Assembly: GCF_947500795.1 (NCBI RefSeq)
Contig: NZ_CANMTE010000003.1
Span: 124,001 to 188,000 of the forward strand
DNA from: an uncultured Gelidibacter sp.
GTDB lineage: Bacteria > Bacteroidota > Bacteroidia > Flavobacteriales > Flavobacteriaceae
DNA: 64,000 nt
Direction: 5' to 3'
A model generated the notes under the pieces. The model made no database searches and had not been told where the DNA came from. It saw nothing but the letters and a program-made list of their open reading frames with translations. A program made the translations under genes and the position numbers. Shown here piece by piece: positions 35,462 to 43,174 of this stretch. How positions within the stretch are numbered: position 1 is the first letter of the stretch; the number at the start of each line of letters is the position of its first letter.

Positions 35462-36169
35462 CTAAACTTCTTTAGTAGCTCTTAGCATTTCTCTTTTTCC
35501 TGGTGGGCCAGGCAATTTTTCGACACTAAAACCAACTTCTTGCATGGCACGGCGCACGCTGCCTTTGGCTGCATAAGTAACCAAAACTCCGTTCGATTTT
35601 AAAGCAGTAAACATGATACGGAAGATTTCTTCTGTCCATAATTCCGGCTGTACCCGTGCACCGAAAGCATCAAAATAAATTAAATTAAATTGATTGTTGG
35701 CAGTAATATCTTTGAACAATTTTTGTTGTTTATGCAACTTAAACTGTGCCGTTAACTGGATATCTTTCTCCCAAGGACTACTATGTAACTCTACAAATAC
35801 TGCTTTTTTGTCATCAGCCTGAAGCTCTTCAACATAGTTTAAGGCTTCCATTTCTTCGACTGTAATTGGGAACGCCTCTACGCCACAATAATGAATATCT
35901 ACGGCATATTTTTCTGCTTCTATGAGCGTCAAAAAAGAATTCAATCCTGTACCGAAACCAATTTCTAAAATAGAAAGTTCGCGAGAGTTATCATCCTCCA
36001 AATCAGATTTTGAAAAGCCTTTGTGATCTAAAGAAAAAAGCAAACCATGCTTTATATACACGTGGTTTGCTTCTTGTATGGCACCATGAATGGAATGGTA
36101 CTGTTCATTCCATTCTTCTATTTGGATGGTTTTAGAACCATCAGCGGTTGTAATAATGTGTCTTTGCAA
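35462..36169 (-). CDS. mnmD: tRNA wobble-uridine methyltransferase MnmD
   Basis: 235 residues. SAM-binding Rossmann core: ILEIGFGTGLNSFLTL (about 66-81), then NLIYFDAFGARVQPELWTEEIF and VTYAAKGSVRRAMQEVGF with PGPPGKREMLRA at the end, all DUF752/MnmC N-terminal hallmarks. It methylates nm5s2U34 or nm5U34 to the mnm form. There is no FAD-dependent MnmC2 oxidase domain, as usual in organisms using stand-alone MnmD. Start lies three bases after the DUF4920 stop, so the two are one operon. Confidence 0.92.
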   Translation of the reverse strand: MQRHIITTADGSKTIQIEEWNEQYHSIHGAIQEANHVYIKHGLLFSLDHKGFSKSDLEDDNSRELSILEIGFGTGLNSFLTLIEAEKYAVDIHYCGVEAFPITVEEMEALNYVEELQADDKKAVFVELHSSPWEKDIQLTAQFKLHKQQKLFKDITANNQFNLIYFDAFGARVQPELWTEEIFRIMFTALKSNGVLVTYAAKGSVRRAMQEVGFSVEKLPGPPGKREMLRATKEV

Positions 36170-36172
36170 GTG

Positions 36173-36679
36173 TTATTCTCCTTTTAATAATACACCATCA
36201 GCTTCAAAAGAAAATGTTTTCTTCGGCTCAGTAATGACTGCTATTTCGTCAGCAGATTTCCCTGCATCTTCGGCATAATGACGTTGTTCATCTACAGGAA
36301 CTTCATTAATAAATGCTTTTCCGTTAAGCACTACTTCCTGACCTGCAATATCTTTTGGCACGAAAAAACCGTAGTCTTTAAATTTCACCATTATTTGATT
36401 TCCGTCTTCAAGATTCACCTTCATCCAACATCCTTTAGACTGACAAACCTCATCCACTTTACCAATCATTTTTGTGGTGATGGTATCGCCAATAGTCATC
36501 GCTTTATAAGCTTCTGCCATATCGGCTGTAGATTTTGCAGCATCAGCAGTAATCTCGGCTCCAATTGAGGTATAATTTACAACTTCCTTTTCTACCTCTT
36601 TTAGTTCTGTTTTTTTGTCCTCAGTTTTACATGCGACAACAGAACATAAAAGTCCGAAAACTATAAGCAATTTTTTCAT
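36173..36679 (-). CDS. DUF4920 lipoprotein
   Basis: 168 residues. Lipobox SVVAC (14-18) after a hydrophobic signal, so a lipoprotein. The mature region carries KVDEVCQSKGCWMKV (about 82-96) with two Cys, MVKFKDYGFFVPKD and an EVPVDEQRHYAEDAG segment, typical of DUF4920. Function unknown; the CxxxGCW motif could bind a metal or form a disulfide. A TATATTTG -7 box lies 31 nt upstream. Confidence 0.85.
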   Translation of the reverse strand: MKKLLIVFGLLCSVVACKTEDKKTELKEVEKEVVNYTSIGAEITADAAKSTADMAEAYKAMTIGDTITTKMIGKVDEVCQSKGCWMKVNLEDGNQIMVKFKDYGFFVPKDIAGQEVVLNGKAFINEVPVDEQRHYAEDAGKSADEIAVITEPKKTFSFEADGVLLKGE

Positions 36680-36710
36680 AATTCCTTGATTTATATAAAA
36701 TTTATCGTCA

Positions 36711-36718
36711 CAAATATA
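36711..36718 (-). promoter_or_regulatory. -7 box TATATTTG for DUF4920-mnmD
   Basis: Exact TAnnTTTG on the minus strand, 31 nt before the ATG at 36679. Confidence 0.5.
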
Positions 36719-36767
36719 ACTTTATTTTTAAAACATTTTTTTGGTTTTTTATACTGTAATAATTGTC

Positions 36768-36775
36768 TAAATTTG
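36768..36775 (+). promoter_or_regulatory. -7 box TAAATTTG for ilvE
   Basis: Exact TAnnTTTG, 19 nt before the ilvE ATG. A TTG within a T-run at 36741-36743 lies about 24 nt upstream as a possible -33 element. Confidence 0.55.
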
Positions 36776-36794
36776 CACCATCAAACAAAAAAAG

Positions 36795-37862
36795 ATGACA
36801 AAACTTACTTCACACGAAATCGATATCGTAAAATCAGAAACTTCTAAAATTGACGCTGTTGATTTTGAGAACTTGACATTTGGAAGAATATTTACCGACC
36901 ATATGTTTATATGTGACTATGAAAACAATGAGTGGCAAACGCCAAGGATCATCCCTTACCAACCGATGACCATGGATCCATCTGCTCGCGTGTTCCATTA
37001 CGGCCAAGCTGTTTTTGAAGGCATGAAAGCTTACAAAGACGATAACGGCAAAGTTTGGATGTTCAGACCTGAAGATAACTTTAACAGAATCAACAAATCT
37101 GCAGCACGTTTGGCAATGCCAGAATTCCCTAAAGAGTATTTCTTTAACGGAATCACCAAATTGTTACAAATGGATAGCGCATGGGTAAAACCAGGAAAAG
37201 GAAACTCATTATACGTTAGACCTTTTATCATTGCTACTGATCCTGCAATTTCTGCTTCTCCATCTGCGAATTACAGATTTATGATTATTTGTTCTCCAGC
37301 AAAAGCATATTATACGAGTAAGATTAAGGTTTTGGTTGCTGAGAAATTCAGTAGATCTGCCAATGGTGGTGTTGGTTTTGCTAAAGCAGCAGGAAATTAT
37401 GCGGCTCAGTTTTACCCAACCAGCCTTGCTCAACAAAGAGGTTTCCAACAAGTTATTTGGACCGATGCTGACACGCATGAAAAATTAGAGGAAGCAGGTA
37501 CAATGAACGTGTTCTTTAGAATTAATGATTCTTTAATTACGGCTCCTATCAGTGATCGTATTTTAGATGGTGTGACTCGTAGAAGTATCATTCAATTAGC
37601 AGAAGATAATGGCATTGAAGTTCAGGTGAGACCTATTACGGTTACCGAACTTAAGGAAGCTGCCAAAAATGGTTCTTTAAAAGAAATTTTTGGAACAGGA
37701 ACTGCAGCAGTAATTAGTCCTATTTCAGCGTTTGAACATTTAGAAGAACTTTATGAACTTCCAAATACTGAAAATTCATACGCAGATATGCTAAAAGATA
37801 AAATGCTTAACATTCAGCACAATATATCTGAAGATAAGCATGGTTGGAGATACGGCGTTTAA
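36795..37862 (+). CDS. ilvE: Branched-chain amino acid aminotransferase
   Basis: 355 residues, fold IV PLP aminotransferase of the larger (BCAT type II) form. FHYGQAVFEGMKAYKD (about 64-79), YVRPFIIAT, then the PLP lysine in GGVGFAKAAGNYAAQFY, EAGTMNVFF and FGTGTAAVISPI. Final step of Leu, Ile and Val synthesis. Monocistronic between a promoter box and a strong terminator. No attenuation leader is evident. Confidence 0.95.
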   Translation: MTKLTSHEIDIVKSETSKIDAVDFENLTFGRIFTDHMFICDYENNEWQTPRIIPYQPMTMDPSARVFHYGQAVFEGMKAYKDDNGKVWMFRPEDNFNRINKSAARLAMPEFPKEYFFNGITKLLQMDSAWVKPGKGNSLYVRPFIIATDPAISASPSANYRFMIICSPAKAYYTSKIKVLVAEKFSRSANGGVGFAKAAGNYAAQFYPTSLAQQRGFQQVIWTDADTHEKLEEAGTMNVFFRINDSLITAPISDRILDGVTRRSIIQLAEDNGIEVQVRPITVTELKEAAKNGSLKEIFGTGTAAVISPISAFEHLEELYELPNTENSYADMLKDKMLNIQHNISEDKHGWRYGV

Positions 37863-37885
37863 GCCTTAAAATCCACTATAATAAT

Positions 37886-37926
37886 AAACCCCAATTTTAA
37901 TAATTTGATTATTTAAATTGGGGTTT
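37886..37926. terminator. Bidirectional terminator ilvE / mazG-like
   Basis: Stem AAACCCCAATTT / AAATTGGGGTTT (12 bp) with further pairing AATAAT/ATTATT in the loop, T-run after it on the plus strand and A-run before it. It sits between convergent genes. Confidence 0.9.
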
Positions 37927-37934
37927 TTCTATGT

Positions 37935-38321
37935 TCAAGAATTGAGAATATTCTCAATATTAGGCACAAAATAGTTAGGTCCTTTCATCACTTTACCATC
38001 TTCGCGATAAATTGGTTCGCCATCCGCCCCAAGTTTGCTCATATTGCTCCTTTGAATTTCGTCAAACACCTCTTCAATCTTATGTTGTAATCCGTGTTCT
38101 ATTATGGTACCACATAAAATATAGAGCATATCTCCTAAGGCGTCAGCTACCTCAACCAAATCATTAGCATTGGCAGCCTCCAAATATTCTTCATTTTCCT
38201 CTCTCATCAATTTATAACGAAGCATGTTTTTCTCTAATCCCAAATCGGCTTTTGGAGTTTCTCTATGACCAATTTTAAATGCTGTGTGAAACTCTGTAAC
38301 GGCTTCTATTTTCTTTTTCAT
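37935..38321 (-). CDS. MazG-like nucleotide pyrophosphohydrolase
   Basis: 128 residues in the all-alpha NTP pyrophosphatase fold. The metal site is LMREENEEYLEA (about 39-50) with the downstream ExxD of EVADALGDMLYI (about 57-68). The DGEPIYREDGKVMKGPNYFVPNI tail is shared by the phosphoribosyl-ATP diphosphatase-like subfamily. Probable house-cleaning NTPase. Substrate unproven. Confidence 0.85.
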   Translation of the reverse strand: MKKKIEAVTEFHTAFKIGHRETPKADLGLEKNMLRYKLMREENEEYLEAANANDLVEVADALGDMLYILCGTIIEHGLQHKIEEVFDEIQRSNMSKLGADGEPIYREDGKVMKGPNYFVPNIENILNS

Positions 38322-38448
38322 AATGATATTTTAAGTTTTTATTTAACTGAGAATCGGTGAATATGCGATGAAAGCGATTAATCTAAAAGATATCGTAGTT
38401 AACGCGCCATTTTTAAGACATCCTAGTCCAGTATTACAATAGTTTGAG

Positions 38449-38456
38449 TAATTTTG
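38449..38456 (+). promoter_or_regulatory. -7 box TAATTTTG
   Basis: Exact TAnnTTTG, 15 nt before the ATG at 38472. It overlaps an upstream in-frame TTG, which argues against that TTG being the start codon. Confidence 0.55.
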
Positions 38457-38471
38457 CATAAAAATAGCTAT

Positions 38472-38657
38472 ATGTTTACAAATGGTCAATTGATTTTTGG
38501 AGGTTTATTCGCATTTGTTTTTGCCATTGTACTGGTTTACACCTATCGTAAAGACTTAAAACTTCATAGAAAACACTACAAAGGAAGCCTTTGGATCCTG
38601 TTGGCTTTTATTGCGTTTATTGTGATGATAAGCGTGGTAAAGTACATTATCGTTTAA
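38472..38657 (+). CDS. Small two-helix membrane protein
   Basis: 61 residues from ATG 38472. Two membrane helices (about 8-23 and 41-58) separated by a strongly basic loop, YRKDLKLHRKHYKGS. No family recognised, but such small proteins are common in flavobacteria. It is flanked by a promoter box and a terminator, so it is a genuine single-gene unit. Function unknown. Confidence 0.75.
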   Translation: MFTNGQLIFGGLFAFVFAIVLVYTYRKDLKLHRKHYKGSLWILLAFIAFIVMISVVKYIIV

Positions 38658-38724
38658 TAAATTCATTTTAATGATAGATTTCTAAATCTATTATTTCGCG
38701 ATATCCGTCACTATAACCCATAAA

Positions 38725-38755
38725 AAAAGCAGGATATTTTAATTATCCTGCTTTT
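38725..38755. terminator. Bidirectional terminator
   Basis: Stem AAAAGCAGGATA / TATCCTGCTTTT (12 bp) with a 7-nt loop, between the small membrane protein gene and the convergent M49 peptidase. Confidence 0.92.
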
Positions 38756-38778
38756 GCATTTATATCACTTTTAGCGAA

Positions 38779-40824
38779 TTAATTATCGCCTTTCAAAAAG
38801 CTGTACTTTTTGCTGTACTCTAACATTTGTGTTGGAAAAGATTCTGGTTGTGTTACTTTAATGGCAGTAATTTCACCGTTGTCATCCATTTCAGGAACCA
38901 ATACAGGATTCACAAATCCGCTGTAAGGTGCGCCTGTAAATTGCTCATTTCTTTTTAAGATTTCTGCATGTAATTTCTGATCAACTTTAACTCCATAATT
39001 TTCCACTAAAGTTTCAACAGCCTTATAATCGCCTTCAGACTTGATACGTTGTGTTTCACGTAATAATTGTCCAAAAAGTTCGTGCAACTTATCATAATCG
39101 TTGATGTTGTAATAGGTTTTACCATCACGGGTCACTTTTTCGATGACGTTATCTTTTTGTCCTTTTTCAAAAACCCAAGCACTCACCCATTGTCTGTTTC
39201 TCATGTGCGATTCTTCAACATCATCACCTAAATTCAGACGAATTAATTGCGTCATCAAACCGTTACGGATATATCCATCATAAGCAGCCATTCCCATTTT
39301 TTTCCAATCGTCAACCAATCCCAATTCTTGTAACTTCGGATTGTATAAATAGTAAAGTCCAACTAAATCAGCACGTCCTTCTTCCAAAGTAGATGCATAC
39401 GTTTTAAGCGTTTCTTTGGTTTCACCAACTCCCGGATTCAATTGTCCTGATGCATGACCAATCACCTCGTGTAAAGCAGTGTGCAACTTATCAGCAATTT
39501 GACCGTATTGTTCTTCCAACTTAAATTCTTCATCATCATGAACAAACTCTTTTAAACGACCTGTGCTTCCTGCATTGTTATAGGCATGGATAATGTTCCC
39601 AAGTGAAACTGATTTACTACCTACAGCAGCACGAATCCAGTTCGCGTTAGGCAAGTTGACACCAATTGGTGTGCTTGGAGACGCATCACCAGCTTCACCA
39701 GCCACGTTGACCACCTTATAAGTAACACCAACTACATTTTTCTTTTTGTGTTCATCCATTAAAGGTGAATTATCCTCAAACCATTGTGCATTATCAGATA
39801 ACACCTTCATTTTTTGAGACATGTCAAAATCGTTGATTTGAACAATGCTCTCATAAGAACCTCTATAACCTAATGGATCATTATAGACTTCAATAAAACT
39901 GTTGATATAATCTACATTCCCTTCTGTTGCTGCTGTCCACGCTACGTTATAATCATCCCAAGTTTGTAAATCGCCGGTTTTGTAATACTCGATTAACAAC
40001 CCTAATGCATCACCTTGTGCTTTATTTTCTGCAACACCTTTGGCCAATTCCAACCATTTTACAACTTCATCAATTGCAGACCCGTAAAGTCCACCAGATT
40101 TGTAAACTAATTCTTTGACAACGCCATTTTCTTTCACCAATTTAGAATTCAATCCGTAAGACAATGGTTTTTCTGGATTAGGCGATTTTTTATTCTTGTA
40201 GAATTTCTCCACATCAGCAGTAGTCACATTTGGACCATAGAAATTAACGGCAGATTGTGCCACATTATCCACACCTTTTGCTTGGTTAACTTTCTTAGCA
40301 TCTTTATCATTAAAAATAACGTCAAAAGCTTCACCTTCTAAAGTTGCATTTGATTCAGCCAACAAGGTTTTTAAATACTCAGATGAGAATTCTGGTTTTA
40401 TCTTATCATTAGAGTAATGGTGGTGAATACCATTACTGAACCATATACGCTTCAAATAAGTTTCAAAAGCTTTCCACTCGTCAGTCGATTTATCACCTGC
40501 ATAATTGTTGTAAACTGTTTCTAAAGCTGTTCTGATTTTAAGGTTATGACGGTAGTTCTGATCCCACATAATGTCACGCCCAGCCAATCCTGCTTGTGTT
40601 AAATAATACACTAGTTTTTGCTCCTTCAAGGTCAAATTCTCCCATCCTGGAATTTGGTAACGCAAAATCTTAATATCGGCAAACTGCTCAACATTATAAT
40701 CGAATGGCGCTTCATTCACTTTGTACGTATCCGCTTGTGCGTCAGTATTTGTTTTTGATTCGTTCTTACAGGAATAAGTCATGCTCATTGCCAATGCAAT
40801 TCCGAATATCATTTTTAAGTTCAT
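38779..40824 (-). CDS. Dipeptidyl-peptidase III-like lipoprotein (M49)
   Basis: 681 residues. The N-terminus ends in a lipobox-like TYSC (16-19), so an exported lipoprotein. Zinc motif HEVIGH matches the M49 HExxGH pattern (the six-residue form), and the second motif EEGRAD supplies the third zinc ligand. N-terminal and C-terminal domain lengths fit bacterial DPP III. Removes dipeptides from peptide N-termini, here probably in the periplasm. A TACATTTG box sits 26 nt upstream. Confidence 0.93.
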   Translation of the reverse strand: MNLKMIFGIALAMSMTYSCKNESKTNTDAQADTYKVNEAPFDYNVEQFADIKILRYQIPGWENLTLKEQKLVYYLTQAGLAGRDIMWDQNYRHNLKIRTALETVYNNYAGDKSTDEWKAFETYLKRIWFSNGIHHHYSNDKIKPEFSSEYLKTLLAESNATLEGEAFDVIFNDKDAKKVNQAKGVDNVAQSAVNFYGPNVTTADVEKFYKNKKSPNPEKPLSYGLNSKLVKENGVVKELVYKSGGLYGSAIDEVVKWLELAKGVAENKAQGDALGLLIEYYKTGDLQTWDDYNVAWTAATEGNVDYINSFIEVYNDPLGYRGSYESIVQINDFDMSQKMKVLSDNAQWFEDNSPLMDEHKKKNVVGVTYKVVNVAGEAGDASPSTPIGVNLPNANWIRAAVGSKSVSLGNIIHAYNNAGSTGRLKEFVHDDEEFKLEEQYGQIADKLHTALHEVIGHASGQLNPGVGETKETLKTYASTLEEGRADLVGLYYLYNPKLQELGLVDDWKKMGMAAYDGYIRNGLMTQLIRLNLGDDVEESHMRNRQWVSAWVFEKGQKDNVIEKVTRDGKTYYNINDYDKLHELFGQLLRETQRIKSEGDYKAVETLVENYGVKVDQKLHAEILKRNEQFTGAPYSGFVNPVLVPEMDDNGEITAIKVTQPESFPTQMLEYSKKYSFLKGDN

Positions 40825-40850
40825 TTGTTAATTTTTAAATTATTGTCCTA

Positions 40851-40858
40851 CAAATGTA
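40851..40858 (-). promoter_or_regulatory. -7 box TACATTTG for M49 peptidase
   Basis: Exact TAnnTTTG on the minus strand, 26 nt before the ATG at 40824. Confidence 0.5.
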
Positions 40859-40886
40859 ATATTTATTAAGATAGTATAAAATTGTC

Positions 40887-40894
40887 TATCTTTG
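40887..40894 (+). promoter_or_regulatory. -7 box TATCTTTG for SRPBCC-crcB
   Basis: Exact TAnnTTTG, 22 nt before the ATG at 40917. Together with the box at 40851-40858 it forms a compact divergent promoter region. Confidence 0.5.
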
Positions 40895-40916
40895 ATTAAC
40901 ATTACAAAAACAACGG

Positions 40917-41891
40917 ATGAAATTTTTAAAACACCTCTTATTTTTACTGTTAATTGCATTTATCGGGATGGCCTTTTACGTTGCTGTCCAACCTAATTCC
41001 TTTACAATTTCTGAAAGTATAACCATTAAAGCTCCAAAAACTGTTGTTTTTAAAGCTGTTGATTCCCCTACAGAAAATGATAGGTCTTCATTTTGGAAAT
41101 CCTCCGAAACATTACAAACGGAAGAGACACATCCTACAGATTCCATCATTCAAACTTATAAAAGTGGACGCATTAAAGCCTCCAATTTAAAGTGGGCTTT
41201 CGACTCCAATCCTGATGGTTCTACCAATGTAACGCGAACACTTTTCGCTGACCGACTGTCTTTTATGACCAAAGCTAAATTTGTTTTATTTGGAGATAAC
41301 GTTGAGGAACTAACAAATCAGTTTAAAACCGATTTAGAAAATTTAGATAAAGAAGTTGTTGAAAGCATGTCTGTTTACTCAATAACTGTAGACGGCGTAA
41401 CAGATTATGGCGGCGGATTTTATATGTACAAAACTATTTCTTCTACAGGCAATAATAAGAATGCCACAATGGCAAAACAGTGGAAAGAAATTTCATCTTT
41501 TATGGATGGGCATAATGTAACCGCAAGCGGAAGACCGATGAGTATTTACATTGAAATGGACACAGAAAATGGCAACGTCATTATGAGTAACGCCATTCCG
41601 GTTAGTGAAAATGTTCTGGTTGCCGAAAACAGTAATGTGCTCTGCGGTTTCATGGAACGCACCAGAGCAGTTAAGGTAACTCTTAAAGGTAATTCTTCCC
41701 ATATAATGGAAGCGTGGGCAGCTGCGAGAAAACATCTACAAGACCAAAATTTGGAAGCGTCAGAAATGAGTCCTTTTGAGGTTTATAAAAATGATCATGC
41801 AAGTCTTCCAAATCCTGCAGATTGGATTACGGAAATCTATATTCCGATTAAGGAAAAGGAATTGGAAATGGAAAACACCCCAACTCTGTGA
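40917..41891 (+). CDS. SRPBCC plus GyrI-like effector-binding protein
   Basis: 324 residues. One N-terminal membrane helix (about 6-24) is followed by an SRPBCC/START-like domain (ITIKAPKTVVFKAVDSP, about 36-52) and a second half resembling the GyrI/AraC effector-binding fold (SITVDGVTDYGGGFYMYKTIS; CGFMERTRAVKVTLKGNSSHIMEAWAAARKHLQDQNL). It is a known flavobacterial two-domain arrangement with no assigned function. Its stop overlaps the crcB start by four bases. Confidence 0.78.
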   Translation: MKFLKHLLFLLLIAFIGMAFYVAVQPNSFTISESITIKAPKTVVFKAVDSPTENDRSSFWKSSETLQTEETHPTDSIIQTYKSGRIKASNLKWAFDSNPDGSTNVTRTLFADRLSFMTKAKFVLFGDNVEELTNQFKTDLENLDKEVVESMSVYSITVDGVTDYGGGFYMYKTISSTGNNKNATMAKQWKEISSFMDGHNVTASGRPMSIYIEMDTENGNVIMSNAIPVSENVLVAENSNVLCGFMERTRAVKVTLKGNSSHIMEAWAAARKHLQDQNLEASEMSPFEVYKNDHASLPNPADWITEIYIPIKEKELEMENTPTL

Positions 41892-42256
41892 AACAATTCC
41901 TATTAGTTTTTGTGGGCGGCGGAATTGGTAGTGTGCTCCGATTTGTAATCGGGAAATACCTCAATAGCGCCAGCACAGGAATTCCTTATGGCACTTTTGC
42001 TGCCAATATTTTAGGAAGTTTACTAATTGGGATTATTCTCGGTTTGGCCATGAAAAACAATACGCTATCCGAAAATCAAATCCTATTTCTCGCTACGGGA
42101 TTCTGTGGCGGATTTACAACCTTTTCAACCTTTGCTTATGAAAACCACGTGTTCCTAAAATCGGGTGATTTTATGAGCTTTGCTATTTATACCATTGCAA
42201 CTTTTGTGCTTGGTTTTATGGCTGTTTTTGGAGGCATGTATTTGGTAAAAAGCTGA
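41888..42256 (+). CDS. crcB: Fluoride exporter CrcB/Fluc
   Basis: 122 residues and four membrane helices. Family hallmarks are GGGIGSVLRFVIG (9-21), GTFAANILGSLLIG (about 35-48), and GFCGGFTTFSTFAYE (about 71-85), which carries the Phe-box and the central Na+ site. The channel lets F- leave the cytoplasm. GTG start in a GTGA overlap with the preceding stop shows translational coupling. No fluoride riboswitch was recognised. Confidence 0.95.
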   Translation: MKQFLLVFVGGGIGSVLRFVIGKYLNSASTGIPYGTFAANILGSLLIGIILGLAMKNNTLSENQILFLATGFCGGFTTFSTFAYENHVFLKSGDFMSFAIYTIATFVLGFMAVFGGMYLVKS

Positions 42257-42262
42257 AGAATC

Positions 42263-42307
42263 ACTGCTGTGAACTGAATACTGAAAACTGCCCACTGCAG
42301 ACTTACT
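42263..42307. repeat. ACTGNNN heptad array
   Basis: ACTGCTG, a 3-nt slip, then ACTGAAT, ACTGAAA, ACTGCCC, ACTGCAG and ACTTACT. It fills the gap between the crcB stop and the stop of the convergent DUF1684 gene. Same sequence type as 17976-18038. Confidence 0.8.
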
Positions 42308-42914
42308 ACTCCTCTTTCTTATAGTCCTTCACTCCTGCTCTGACCTCCGTTTCTATATAATTCTCTCTCGGCACAATCGGACAAGAAAACTTCTCGTTGT
42401 ATGCACAATACGGATTATACGCGGTATTAAAATCGATCGTCATTTGGTTGCCTTCTGGCATTCTCAAATCAATATAACGTCCCGCACCATAGGTTTCTTC
42501 CCCGTTGGTATCATCTAAAAATGGTAGAAACAGATAATCCTCAAAGCCTTCTTCGTTCAATATATCAAGATCTTGATATATATTCAACTCAAAAGTTGCA
42601 TCATTTAAAGTAAAAGTGACTTCACCATATTTTAAGAATGTAGCCAATCTATCTGTTGTCGTTTTCATTTTGAATGGCTGCTCATCTTCAGTTCTATTTA
42701 AGGTAGCTTGCACCACATAGGTCGAATCAAATTTAAAGAAATCCAATCCTTTAAAACTTCTACGCTCTTTATCTTTTAACGGCGATTTTGAAGCATCCTT
42801 AAACTCTGCATTAAGCTTTCTTTGAAACTCTGTTTCGCCCAGAATAGGCTGTTTGTCTTGGCCACAACTCCATAGAAATAAGAATCCAAACAGTACTGAA
42901 TATAACGTCTTCAT
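42306..42914 (-). CDS. DUF1684 lipoprotein
   Basis: 202 residues. Lipobox region FLWSC (13-17) after the signal. The mature protein has the DUF1684 pattern: LKDKERRSFKGLDFFKFDSTY (about 46-66), the GAGRYIDLRMP strand (about 143) and IDFNTAYNPYCAYNEKFSCPIVPRENYIETEVRAG at the end. Function unknown, conserved in Bacteroidota and Actinobacteria. Confidence 0.87.
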   Translation of the reverse strand: MKTLYSVLFGFLFLWSCGQDKQPILGETEFQRKLNAEFKDASKSPLKDKERRSFKGLDFFKFDSTYVVQATLNRTEDEQPFKMKTTTDRLATFLKYGEVTFTLNDATFELNIYQDLDILNEEGFEDYLFLPFLDDTNGEETYGAGRYIDLRMPEGNQMTIDFNTAYNPYCAYNEKFSCPIVPRENYIETEVRAGVKDYKKEE

Positions 42915-42960
42915 ATTAAAATAATTGATTTGTAAAAATACAACTTTAACTTATTTTCCC

Positions 42961-42968
42961 TAGCTTTG
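42961..42968 (+). promoter_or_regulatory. -7 box TAGCTTTG
   Basis: Exact TAnnTTTG, 22 nt before a short ATG ORF (42991) and far upstream of the MFS gene. It would make a transcript that meets the terminator hairpin at 43091-43120. Confidence 0.45.
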
Positions 42969-42990
42969 GACGGCAATAAAAACAAGACTA

Positions 42991-43041
42991 ATGGCTAATA
43001 ATACGACATCCTATCAACATTTCAGGACCTCTTCAAATTGA
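42991..43041 (+). CDS. Possible 16-residue leader peptide
   Basis: ATG to TGA encodes MANNTTSYQHFRTSSN, rich in Asn, Thr and Ser. It lies between a -7 box and a terminator upstream of the MFS gene, the arrangement of a transcription-attenuation leader. A short hairpin CTTCA-AAT-TGAAG overlaps its end. Whether it is translated is unknown. Confidence 0.35.
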   Translation: MANNTTSYQHFRTSSN

Positions 43042-43090
43042 AGTTTGACGTATTATATGTTATGATGTGAATATCCATTTAATTTCTATA

Positions 43091-43120
43091 AAAAAGTCTG
43101 ACCCCAACGTCGGACTTTTT
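43091..43120 (+). terminator. Leader terminator upstream of MFS-YpdA
   Basis: Stem AAAAAGTCTGAC / GTCGGACTTTTT (12 bp with one G-T pair), 6-nt loop, then AGTTTTTT. It stands 54 nt before the MFS start, with no full gene ending just upstream, so it is more likely an attenuator than an ordinary terminator. Confidence 0.7.
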
Positions 43121-43174
43121 AGTTTTTTAATGGCTACTGATTGTTTTTATTGCCTGTATTAAACCAAACCAACA

